DNA of 6,430 nucleotides, from NCBI GenBank assembly GCA_964505555.1, contig CAZDIO010000108.1:1-6430 (forward strand). Reading direction: 5' to 3'. The stretch comes from CAZDIO01 sp964505555. GTDB lineage: Bacteria > Bdellovibrionota_C > UBA2361 > SZUA-149 > CAZDIO01. Both the position numbers and the translations under genes were made by a program. Of this stretch, positions 1 to 6,310 are shown in pieces (position 1 is the stretch's first letter; every line of letters starts with the position of its first letter). Under the pieces are notes generated by a model. The model had not been told where the DNA came from. It saw only the letters and a list, made by a program, of their open reading frames with translations, and ran no database searches.

Positions 1-17
1 CAGCAAAACAAACAAAA

Positions 18-52
18 CCTAGCGGACATTTTTTGTCCCCCCTAGGGGGGAC
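18..52. repeat. Overlapping inverted repeats with perfect C6/G6 palindrome
   Basis: Positions 35-52 form a perfect 18-base palindrome, GTCCCCCCTAGGGGGGAC. The left part of it also pairs with upstream sequence: GGACA (24-28) pairs with TGTCC (34-38) across five T, and CCTAG (18-22) pairs with CTAGG (42-46), giving an imperfect hairpin over 18-46. The two structures cannot form at once because they share bases 35-46. No T-run follows the palindrome on either strand, so a classical intrinsic terminator is not supported. It lies 165 bases beyond the end of the minus-strand gene at 217-807. It could be a dispersed repeat, the edge of an element lying to the left, or a protein-binding site. The repeats are certain; the role is unknown. 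Confidence 0.7.
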
Positions 53-165
53 TGATTTCCCAACCACTTCCGCTCATAATAGCCTTTTTCCCAGTTTCTA
101 TTTAATATGCAACCTTGTGGACAGATTTCAGGACGAGACAGCAAGTGCAAGGCTAAGTTTAGTTT

Positions 166-189
166 AAGTAGAAGGCGAAGTAGAAGGCG
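166..189. repeat. 12-base tandem repeat, two copies
   Basis: AAGTAGAAGGCG occurs twice in direct tandem (166-177 and 178-189), followed by AA that begins a third partial copy. It sits in the non-coding stretch just past the stop codon of the minus-strand gene at 217-807. No function is evident. It may be a replication-slippage duplication. I see no gene or convincing terminator in 1-216. Confidence 0.6.
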
Positions 190-216
190 AAAATTAAGAT
201 TTGGCCTCTGGGGTTT

Positions 217-807
217 TTATTCCTCTTCCAAATCATCAAGTACCTCTTCCACGTCATCTGCCCCTTCTTGGGCGAAGTCATCCATAGGCGGAGGTTCGTC
301 AATTTCGGTGATCTCATCGGTCGGTTCACTTTCTATCTCCGTTGGCATCGGTGGTGGATAGCCGGGAGGGAACGTAGGGGTTGGGGGCGACACCTCTTGC
401 GGTTCTGGTTGCGGTGGTGACGCTCCTGCCGCCTCATTTTCCTCTGGTTGATCGCCTTGGAGGGTCTTTAGCTGCTCGCTGAGGTGCTCGAAGTAAGCGT
501 TTCGTTTCTGTTTGCTTCGGTCTTCAACTTTTCCTGGTTGAATTCCTTCAAGAGATTCTGAAAAAATTGCGGTGTTTTTCCCACTCTCTATCTCTGTGCT
601 TTCTGTGTTCTCTGCTTCTGGAGGGGGAGTTTCTGCACCTGGGATCTCCTCTGTGGGAAGTTCAGGTGTGGCAGAAGGGGGTGGCGCACTATCAAAACGC
701 GCAGAGAGGCTTGCCCAGGCAGAATCAATATTTTCTCGGTTGTAGCCCCAGAGAAAACCACCTAAGCCTAACAAGAACGCTAATAAAGGACCCCGAATTC
801 GTTCCAT
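217..807 (-). CDS. Membrane-anchored Pro/Glu-rich protein, function unknown
   Basis: This 196-residue protein belongs to no family I recognise. It starts with a short basic tip (MERIR) and one hydrophobic stretch at about residues 7-21 (PLLAFLLGLGGFLWG). No clear signal-peptidase site follows, so a signal anchor with the rest outside the cytoplasm is the likeliest reading. Residues 40-75 are rich in Pro, Glu and Thr. Residues 93-119 (KVEDRSKQKR onwards) look helical and charged. Residues 120-177 are again Pro/Glu rich with several PPP runs, and the last 20 residues are strongly acidic (VEEVLDDLEEE). This is the style of a periplasmic spacer or scaffold protein, largely disordered. The ATG at 807 is the natural start because the hydrophobic segment begins right after it, but no Shine-Dalgarno is visible. 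The gene is divergent from the secreted protein at 1048-1863. Opposite-strand open frames here are low complexity. It is probably a real gene, given the sensible N-terminal membrane segment, but low-complexity composition limits certainty. Confidence 0.7.
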   Translation of the reverse strand: MERIRGPLLAFLLGLGGFLWGYNRENIDSAWASLSARFDSAPPPSATPELPTEEIPGAETPPPEAENTESTEIESGKNTAIFSESLEGIQPGKVEDRSKQKRNAYFEHLSEQLKTLQGDQPEENEAAGASPPQPEPQEVSPPTPTFPPGYPPPMPTEIESEPTDEITEIDEPPPMDDFAQEGADDVEEVLDDLEEE

Positions 808-927
808 TTATTTAATTTGAAACTAGAGTTTTCGCCACTCCACCCGTATATTTCTATTGTATCGGAACAAACCCCCAAATCACTTAGGGAATTACCTTTA
901 GTATACAGGATTTGTTGGTTTTTTACG

Positions 928-957
928 ATTATAAGAGTGAGAGTCGTATTCTAACAA
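928..957 (-). promoter_or_regulatory. Candidate sigma70-type promoter for the Pro/Glu-rich gene
   Basis: On the minus strand a perfect TATAAT (928-933) lies 18 bases downstream of TTGTTA (952-957), which matches four of six bases of the -35 consensus. Transcription would begin near 921, giving a leader of roughly 110 bases before the ATG at 807. It is the best promoter match in the 240-base divergent region (808-1047). I found no comparably good plus-strand promoter for the gene at 1048. Confidence 0.45.
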
Positions 958-976
958 GGTAACGATATCATACCTT
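956..976. repeat. Small inverted repeat in divergent intergenic region
   Basis: AAGGTA (956-961) and TACCTT (971-976) are perfect inverted copies separated by nine bases that contain GATATC. The 21-base span touches the -35 element of the candidate minus-strand promoter and lies about 70 bases before the plus-strand ATG at 1048. It could therefore be an operator acting on one or both genes. Six-base arms arise by chance fairly often, so this is only a candidate. Confidence 0.25.
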
Positions 977-1047
977 TATCTGGTTACGACATGAACAAAA
1001 TTTTACAACAATATTTTTTTCTCTAATCCGTTTTCTTCTCTGACGTT

Positions 1048-1863
1048 ATGAAAGAGTTACTGTTTCTTGTATTTGTGGGGATTCTCTTTTCTCTGACAAC
1101 AGCTTCTGCAGACTCAGGTTGGATGAGTCGTGTCGAAGATTGTAACCGGTTTCGGGATGGGTTGAATAAATACTATAAGTCTTTAGGGAAGCTTGATCAG
1201 GAAGAAAAGAAAGAACTAAGCGCTGTGCTGTATGAGGCTTGTGATGGAAAATTCTCTAGATGCAATTTTTCTGCCTGCCGCAACAGAAAAACCTCAAACT
1301 CTTTTGCTTGGCTTGACCGGAAATTAAGCTGTGAACAGTTTGTAGCAGAGGTAAAAGCTCGGTACGCTCAGAAAGGATCGTATTCAACGCTTGAAAGTAA
1401 AGTAAAAGCGGATCTCCATCACGTTTTGGATATCTCTTGTAGTGAGCGTTTCAAAGAGTGTAACTTTCCGAACTGTAAAAAAGAAGTCATTGTTTCTAAA
1501 GAATCAGACCGCCAAGATGATGCAAAGCTTTGGGAGGAGCGACTTCGCGAGCAACGAATCCGTGAAGTGAAGGAGCGATATCAAAAGGCGATGGCAGAAT
1601 ATGATCAGATCTACTCACAGAAAGCCTCAGAGCAACGAGAACGGATCAAAAAACGGCTAGCGGAAGAAGAAGAGCGCGAACTTGCTTGGGATCGATTTAT
1701 GATGCCTGATCTCTTAATTCGAAAGCCCCTAAAGAAACCACCCACACCACCGCCACAGTTTCAGGGAGTTCCTACTACTCCAGCAGTTGCAAAACCCGGA
1801 GCTATCCCTGGGACTCCGCCACTCCCGACCCCATCTTTCTTACCGCGAAATCCGCCACAGTAA
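1048..1863 (+). CDS. Secreted protein with duplicated four-cysteine module
   Basis: This 271-residue protein is of no family I recognise. Residues 1-21 form a classical signal peptide: a Lys near the start, a hydrophobic core (LLFLVFVGILFSL) and an ASA site before Asp22. The mature part has two tandem modules. In module A the cysteines are at 32, 65, 72 and 77; in module B at 95, 131, 138 and 143. Both end in the same pattern, C-X6-C-N-F-X2-C, and the long spacers are similar (32 and 35 residues, helical and charged). These eight are the only cysteines, an even number that suits disulfides in an oxidising compartment; metal binding is also possible. Residues 150-213 are Glu/Arg/Lys-rich and probably a long helix or coiled coil. 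Residues 227-271 are a proline-rich tail. The ATG at 1048 is supported by the signal peptide, although there is no Shine-Dalgarno and an in-frame stop lies at 1024. The stop is only four bases from the cmoA stop on the other strand. Confidence 0.85.
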   Translation: MKELLFLVFVGILFSLTTASADSGWMSRVEDCNRFRDGLNKYYKSLGKLDQEEKKELSAVLYEACDGKFSRCNFSACRNRKTSNSFAWLDRKLSCEQFVAEVKARYAQKGSYSTLESKVKADLHHVLDISCSERFKECNFPNCKKEVIVSKESDRQDDAKLWEERLREQRIREVKERYQKAMAEYDQIYSQKASEQRERIKKRLAEEEERELAWDRFMMPDLLIRKPLKKPPTPPPQFQGVPTTPAVAKPGAIPGTPPLPTPSFLPRNPPQ

Positions 1864-1867
1864 ACGA

Positions 1868-2632
1868 TTACTTAATCGCGATGAATGAAGCGAACTGATA
1901 GTTTTGGAAAAAAACAGAGACGTGCTGAAAACCAGCACGATACATAAACTCAATATTCTCCTCTCGAGTCAGGGGGATTAAGACTCGCTCCAGGGCATCT
2001 CGTTTTTGAGCGATCTCAAGTTCGGAATAACCTTGGTCCGCTTTATAACCAAAATGAATTTTAGTGAAAAAATCTTGAAAGATCGGATCGGCATAACGAA
2101 TCTTCTCCGTTATCAGTAACACTCCTCTTGGGTTTAACCCACGATACATATTGGTAAGCACCTCATGCCGTCGCTCTTTAGGAATAAATTGTAGAGTGTA
2201 GTTCATGATGATTACGGAGGCATTTTGAATTTCGATACGATCGATATCGTTTTCAAGGAGCTCTGTACGCTTCATAAAACCACAAGTATCGAGCTTTGCG
2301 CGACATTTTTCAAGCATTGGACTTGAGTTGTCAACGCCAATAAAAGAAACAGTTGTATCGGTGATCTTTTGTAAAAGCTCAACAAGCGTGTTTCCTGTTG
2401 AGCATCCAAGGTCGTAAATATTTGAGTTCTTTTGAAAAGCGTTTAGAGCGATCGCCGTAACTTTCTCCTGAACCGCTTGATAATCAGGGACTGAACGGTT
2501 AATCATATCATCAAAGACACTTGCTACTGACTCATCGAAGACAAAGTCTTTGATCTGTTCAATCGGTTGAGAAAAAAGCGTGTCTTTCTGTGCGGTGTTA
2601 TTCATAGAGGTGTAAATCTTTAAAGCGCTCAT
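1868..2632 (-). CDS. cmoA: Carboxy-S-adenosyl-L-methionine synthase CmoA
   Basis: CmoA converts SAM and prephenate into carboxy-S-adenosylmethionine (cxSAM) and phenylpyruvate, supplying CmoB for cmo5U34 formation in tRNA. It is a soluble class I methyltransferase-fold enzyme. From memory of the E. coli protein, conserved blocks include DTLFSQPI near the N-terminus, FDESVASVFDDMINRSVPDY, the SAM motif YDLGCSTG (73-80), DNSSPMLEKCR, NYTLQF, and GYSELEIAQKR. Arg211 in the last block corresponds to E. coli Arg199, which contacts the cxSAM carboxylate. The coordinates give the longest form, 254 residues, from the ATG at 2632. A second ATG at 2605 gives 245 residues, closer to the 247 of E. coli, and removes the overlap with cmoB, so it may be the true start. 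Neither has a clear Shine-Dalgarno. The gene is head to head with cmoB and tail to tail with the secreted cysteine-module protein. The family assignment is secure; the start is uncertain. Confidence 0.96.
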   Translation of the reverse strand: MSALKIYTSMNNTAQKDTLFSQPIEQIKDFVFDESVASVFDDMINRSVPDYQAVQEKVTAIALNAFQKNSNIYDLGCSTGNTLVELLQKITDTTVSFIGVDNSSPMLEKCRAKLDTCGFMKRTELLENDIDRIEIQNASVIIMNYTLQFIPKERRHEVLTNMYRGLNPRGVLLITEKIRYADPIFQDFFTKIHFGYKADQGYSELEIAQKRDALERVLIPLTREENIEFMYRAGFQHVSVFFQNYQFASFIAIK

Positions 2633-3599
2633 GTCCGAAGAAATAAAAGATATTCTTGCCGAATATCAATCATTTATCAAGTACCCCGAGATCTGTGACG
2701 TTCGTGCTCGCGCGCTCAATGCGTTTTCAAATGAGCCCTGGGGAAAGGTGCAAGAGCTTTTTACTTTGCTACCGAACTTTGTTGCAAAGCGCTCTTTGTT
2801 ATCAAAGGCCTCAGTAATCATTGGAGAAAAAGGAGAGCTCAAAGAGGAAGATCACGAAATACTTGAAAGTATTATCGAGGCGCTGATCCCTTGGAGGAAA
2901 GGTCCCTTTTCTCTCTTTGGAGTGGAGATTGATGCTGAATGGAGAAGTGACCTGAAATGGTCTCGAGTTCTGCCACATCTTGATTCGCTCTCTGGAAAAA
3001 AAGTTGCTGATATCGGGTGTAGCACCGGGTATTATATGTTTCGTTCATTGGTAGAAGAGCCGGAGCTTGTCGTCGGGTTTGAACCCTCAGTGCGGTGCTA
3101 CTATAGTTTTCAACTTCTTCAGAGATATCTCCAAGATCTTCGGCTCTCTTTTTTGCCGATTGGCGGAGAGCATCTAACGCTTTTTCCAAATTTCTTTGAG
3201 GCAGTTCTCTGCATGGGAATTATCTACCACCAAAGAAACCCATTTGAGTTTCTCAAGCAGATGCAGGAAGGACTACAATCTGGTGGACAGATTATTCTTG
3301 AGAGTCAGGCAATTACTGGCAAAGAGTCAGTGGCTCTGGTGCCAAAAGATCGTTATGGAAAGGCAAGAAATGTTTATTTTGTTCCAACGACTTCATGCTT
3401 GGTTTCTTGGCTTGAGCGAGTGGGGTTTGTAGAAGTTGAGGTAGTATCTGAGATCGTGCTGACAACTGAGGAGCAACGATCTACCCGTTACTCTCCGGGG
3501 GAGAGTTTGAAGGATTTTCTCATGCCCAGTGATATTACCAAAACCATCGAAGGCTATCCCGCTCCTCTCCGGGTAATCGTAAAAGCAAGAAAGCGTTAG
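2631..3599 (+). CDS. cmoB: tRNA U34 carboxymethyltransferase CmoB
   Basis: CmoB transfers the carboxymethyl group of cxSAM to 5-hydroxyuridine at tRNA wobble position 34, giving uridine 5-oxyacetic acid (cmo5U). It works in the cytoplasm, downstream of CmoA. The 322-residue length matches the 323 of E. coli. Recognisable blocks are PWRKGPFSLFGVEID with Lys90, the Rossmann SAM motif ADIGCSTGYY (126-135), MGIIYHQRNP with Tyr199, DRYGKARNVYFVP, TTEEQRSTRY, and the C-terminal KTIEGYPAPLRV with Arg314. Lys90, Tyr199 and Arg314 match the cxSAM-binding Lys91, Tyr200 and Arg315 of the E. coli enzyme, each shifted by one residue, which also confirms the ATG at 2631. That ATG shares two bases with the longest cmoA start. 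Only weak purine tracts lie upstream (AGAGG about 20 bases away), so the promoter and ribosome site must overlap the cmoA 5' end. It ends with TAG followed directly by in-frame TAA. Assignment is secure. Confidence 0.97.
   Translation: MSEEIKDILAEYQSFIKYPEICDVRARALNAFSNEPWGKVQELFTLLPNFVAKRSLLSKASVIIGEKGELKEEDHEILESIIEALIPWRKGPFSLFGVEIDAEWRSDLKWSRVLPHLDSLSGKKVADIGCSTGYYMFRSLVEEPELVVGFEPSVRCYYSFQLLQRYLQDLRLSFLPIGGEHLTLFPNFFEAVLCMGIIYHQRNPFEFLKQMQEGLQSGGQIILESQAITGKESVALVPKDRYGKARNVYFVPTTSCLVSWLERVGFVEVEVVSEIVLTTEEQRSTRYSPGESLKDFLMPSDITKTIEGYPAPLRVIVKARKR
2652..2680 (-). promoter_or_regulatory. Candidate cmoA promoter inside cmoB coding sequence
   Basis: On the minus strand TTGATA (2675-2680) matches five of six -35 consensus bases. 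It is followed after 17 bases by AAGAAT (2652-2657), which matches four of six -10 bases. Transcription would start near 2645, leaving a leader of about 13 bases for the ATG at 2632 or about 40 for the ATG at 2605. Because cmoA and cmoB overlap at their starts, any cmoA promoter close to the gene must lie within cmoB codons, as this one does. It is a pattern match only. Confidence 0.35.
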
Positions 3600-3629
3600 T
3601 AATATTAGCTTTAACTGTTTAGTGCTCCA

Positions 3630-3690
3630 CCCTGTCGTAGCGAGCCCCACGCTACGCTCTGGGTAAACTCCGCGAAGCAATCTCACAGAG
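3630..3690. repeat. Dispersed-repeat-like hairpin element
   Basis: In the 188-base gap between cmoB and the glycosyltransferase gene, CGTAGCG (3636-3642) and CGCTACG (3650-3656) form a perfect seven-base inverted repeat around a seven-base loop. Next come GC-rich words such as CTCCGCGAAGCAATCTC (3668-3684). Read on the minus strand, the stretch contains GAGATTGCTTCGCGGAG and an AGCGTAGCG core. These words are reminiscent of the dispersed REP-like repeats whose chance translations give PERSEG- or EERSDEAI-type peptides in many bacteria; here the minus-strand reading gives YPERSVGLA. The hairpin has no following T-run, so it is not a standard terminator, though it could protect the cmoB mRNA end. 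Membership in a repeat family is inference until copies are found elsewhere in the genome. Confidence 0.5.
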
Positions 3691-3787
3691 AATGCCTGCT
3701 ATGTCTAAAATGGAACGGATCTAGACTTAATAATCAGAAAGGTTTATTTGTTTTCAATAACAAAGGACTCAAAGTGTTTAAAAAACA

Positions 3788-6310
3788 GTGGCTAAAGAAA
3801 ACGTTGCTTTAAATTTTTCTGAGCACTCCACAACCAAACGGCTCTCTCTCCTTTGCCGTCTTGATGAACCGTGTCATCCCTCAACAAGGCTCTCACCGCT
3901 GGTGCCATTAAAAGGGTGGTTTGAGTTTTCAGGGGAGGAAGCTCCTGAAGAGTTCAATCAGAGATTTAACGTTAATGTTGTTGTTGAGGTTCTAGGCGAT
4001 CAATCATCACAGCTTCGTCAACTAAGCGCCGTTAGTGGAGAGATCGTTTCGACAAAGAGAAATTCTGAATTCGCCTACCTTGAATCAATTGAGATTGCTC
4101 CTCAAGAGCTCCCTGTTGAGGACTTGCACGGTGAACCATCCAGGAGAAGATTCGTTGTATCGGGGGTCTTAAATGTAGAGGCGCTTATTCCCGCAGATGG
4201 TGAGGAAACAAAACGGTGCTTCCTGACGCTGATATTTCAAGATGGTGCCCAAACCAGTGTTTCAAACAGTGTGGAGATCGCACTTCCCCCACGAAAAGTC
4301 TGGAAGGAGGCGTATGGAGGGTTTCTCTTTCCTCAGCTTGCAAACGTTTGTTCTGAGTTCATGGTGTTACAAGGTTGGGCTGTTAAAAAAGGGGATCCCG
4401 TAAAAGAGGTAGAGATCTTTATTAATGGCTCCTCTGCCGGTGTTGCAAAGACCCATATCTGGAGCCCAGAGATCGCGCTCTCATTTCCAGATACGGAAGA
4501 ATCAAAAGCGTGTGTATTTTCTAAAACCCTCTTTCGAAGCGAACTAAAAAAATCTCTTCGCCCTTCAAGTTCCGTGTTTCGTGCGCATGCAGTATGTCGC
4601 TACCTTTCTGGGTTTGAAAAAATCCTTGAGGCTTCTGATTTTCGATGGGAGCCTACGAAGGATCGATCCCCGGTCCTTGAGGGAGAGATTGAGAGAGTCA
4701 AGCAATCTCCAGAAGGCGCAATCTCTATAAGTGGGTGGTTTTTTACTACAGAGTTAGAGACCCCCCGATTTTTTCTTCGTGGGTTTCGAAAAACTCTGGA
4801 AATCGGTCCTGGTGTTTCCGGGGTAAATATTACCTTTCTAAAAAGACCCGATATCGAACTAGAGCGTCTTTACTCTACCAATGATCAAAATTACGGATTT
4901 GAAATCACTCTTCATCCCCTTGTTCTTGGAAGATTTAATGGAACTCCCCTTATAGAAATTGTTTCAGAAAACAAACGACGAATTCTTTCCCCAAGGCATC
5001 TCCAAAACAAAATCGGCATGCTCTGTAAGAGGTATTTTTATTACAGAAATATCTTTGAAAAAGTAGGAGTAACGATTCTTTCGTTTCTTACGAGAATTGG
5101 CATAAGAAGAGGTGTGCCAAGATCGGTAAAAGAAAGGAGCTTGAAAGGCGCGCCAGCACTTCTTTTTGCAACGCACAACCTCTCTCTCGTTGAAGGAGCA
5201 CCGAAGGTGCTTGCTGAAGTAATTCGAGCAAAGGCATTGAATGCTGAAAGAGCTCCTCAGATGGTTGTTGTTTCCCCGCGAGATGGAGCGTTGCGGCAGG
5301 TGCTCGAGGAGATGGGAGTTCGGGTTGTTGTTATTCCTGAGCTTGATGTTTTTAATCAAAGTTGGGAGAGATATTTTCAGGGGTTGAGAATTCTTTCTGA
5401 GATCTTTAAAAAGCTCTCCCCTCATCTTGTTGTTGCCAATGTCATTGATTCTTTCTGGGGAGTTGATATCGCCAAGCTTCATGGAGTTCCTGCGCTGTGG
5501 ATTATCCATGAAAGTGTGCCCCCACTTGATACTTTTTATGAGATCGATCCGCGTTTGAAAATCAGATTTCTTCAACGGCTTTCTGAAGTTAACCGCTGTG
5601 TCTTTGTGGCAAAGAGCACGGAAGCACTTTTTTCTCAGTATCTAGAATCTCCCGGTGTGGTTATTCCCAATGGAGTTGACCTTAGTGAGATTGAGAGCAA
5701 GCGAGACAAACTCTCAAAGGAGATGGCAAGAAGCGAACTTCATATACCTCTTGAAACCACCGTGATTTCAATTATTGGCACAACGACACGGAGAAAGGGT
5801 CAAGATATCTTTCTTCGCGAGATGAAATACCTTAAAGCAAAGAATCCAGAGAAAGCCTTTTTGTTTTATATCGTCGGGGCTCGAGAGATCGATTTTCTAA
5901 ATGAGCTTCGTCTCCTTGTTAAAGAGTATGGATTAGAAGCAGAGGTGCGATTTATTCCTGAAACTCCTCATGTTGAGCCGTACTATATCGCTTCAGATGT
6001 TTTAGTGATCGCTTCTCGAGAGGAGTCTGCCCCACTAGTTTCCCTTGAAGCGTTTGCCTATGGGGTGCCTCTTGCTACGACAAACGTTTTTGGATTGAGC
6101 GAGCAGGTAGAACACAAGCAAAATGCAGTGGTATTTGATGGTGAAAAAGATGGAGATCTTTGTAAAGCCGTTTCTCTAATTCTTGAAGATCCCGACTTAC
6201 GAGAACGTCTAATCCAAGGCGGAAAGAAAGACGCCGCAGAAAAGTTCTCTCTTCAAAATAGTGTTCAGCGCTATTGGAAGGAGATTGAAATGATCAAGAA
6301 CGCTACGTAG
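3788..6310 (+). CDS. Multi-domain glycosyltransferase, GT4-type catalytic domain
   Basis: This 840-residue protein probably transfers a sugar from a nucleotide donor to a surface polysaccharide or similar acceptor in the cytoplasm; donor and acceptor cannot be read. Residues 455-840 form a GT-B fold. The N-lobe holds HNLSLVEGAPKVL (463-475) and HESVPP (574-579). The C-lobe holds IPNGVD (626-631), TTTRRKGQD (665-673) with the basic residues that usually bind the nucleotide-sugar diphosphate, and EESAPLVSLEAFAYG (745-759) with the GT4 EX7E pair Glu746/Glu754. Residues 37-400 look like three beta-sandwich modules, each with a Gly-Trp mark (43-44, 196-197, 316-317). Modules 2 and 3 also show an ING or RPDI/YGF pattern seen in domains attached to glycosyltransferases and surface proteins. 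Residues 413-449 are basic and partly hydrophobic (YFYYRNIFEKVGV onwards) and may touch the membrane. There is no signal peptide. The start is the GTG at 3788: an in-frame stop lies at 3779, and AAAGGA sits 20 bases away, too far for a normal ribosome site. Tandem TAG-TAA ends it. Confidence 0.9.
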   Translation: MAKENVALNFSEHSTTKRLSLLCRLDEPCHPSTRLSPLVPLKGWFEFSGEEAPEEFNQRFNVNVVVEVLGDQSSQLRQLSAVSGEIVSTKRNSEFAYLESIEIAPQELPVEDLHGEPSRRRFVVSGVLNVEALIPADGEETKRCFLTLIFQDGAQTSVSNSVEIALPPRKVWKEAYGGFLFPQLANVCSEFMVLQGWAVKKGDPVKEVEIFINGSSAGVAKTHIWSPEIALSFPDTEESKACVFSKTLFRSELKKSLRPSSSVFRAHAVCRYLSGFEKILEASDFRWEPTKDRSPVLEGEIERVKQSPEGAISISGWFFTTELETPRFFLRGFRKTLEIGPGVSGVNITFLKRPDIELERLYSTNDQNYGFEITLHPLVLGRFNGTPLIEIVSENKRRILSPRHLQNKIGMLCKRYFYYRNIFEKVGVTILSFLTRIGIRRGVPRSVKERSLKGAPALLFATHNLSLVEGAPKVLAEVIRAKALNAERAPQMVVVSPRDGALRQVLEEMGVRVVVIPELDVFNQSWERYFQGLRILSEIFKKLSPHLVVANVIDSFWGVDIAKLHGVPALWIIHESVPPLDTFYEIDPRLKIRFLQRLSEVNRCVFVAKSTEALFSQYLESPGVVIPNGVDLSEIESKRDKLSKEMARSELHIPLETTVISIIGTTTRRKGQDIFLREMKYLKAKNPEKAFLFYIVGAREIDFLNELRLLVKEYGLEAEVRFIPETPHVEPYYIASDVLVIASREESAPLVSLEAFAYGVPLATTNVFGLSEQVEHKQNAVVFDGEKDGDLCKAVSLILEDPDLRERLIQGGKKDAAEKFSLQNSVQRYWKEIEMIKNAT

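Noticed and set aside
3..167. Frame open from the left edge to a stop near 167 (about 54 codons)
   Set aside because: It would read through the C6/G6 palindrome, has no protein-like pattern, and no start is inside the window; weak evidence for a gene end.
107..361. 84-codon Ser/Gly-rich plus-strand open frame
   Set aside because: Its Ser and Gly runs are the antisense image of the acidic, Pro-rich end of the minus-strand gene; it has no start context or domain.
991..1026. Eleven-residue upstream open frame in frame with the cysteine-module gene
   Set aside because: It has no ribosome site and no attenuator-like codon run or hairpins after it; chance is sufficient.
2872..3189. 105-codon minus-strand open frame inside cmoB
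   Set aside because: It is antisense to highly conserved CmoB blocks, including the Lys90 and SAM motifs, and has no features of its own.
3393..3686. 97-codon minus-strand open frame containing YPERS twice
   Set aside because: It overlaps the 3' end of cmoB antisense. One YPERS comes from the conserved CmoB end and the other from the repeat element; no protein features are present.
3728..3770. Promoter for the glycosyltransferase gene (TAATAA near 3728) and a TTTGTT/AACAAA inverted repeat at 3747-3764
   Set aside because: No -35 lies at proper spacing for the -10-like word, and the six-base arms in A/T-rich sequence are not distinguishable from chance.
4964..5575. 203-codon open frame on the minus strand inside the glycosyltransferase gene
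   Set aside because: It lies fully antisense to the conserved GT4 domain, has Asn/Lys/Arg/Ser-heavy composition with no recognisable motif, and is best explained as a shadow of the real gene.
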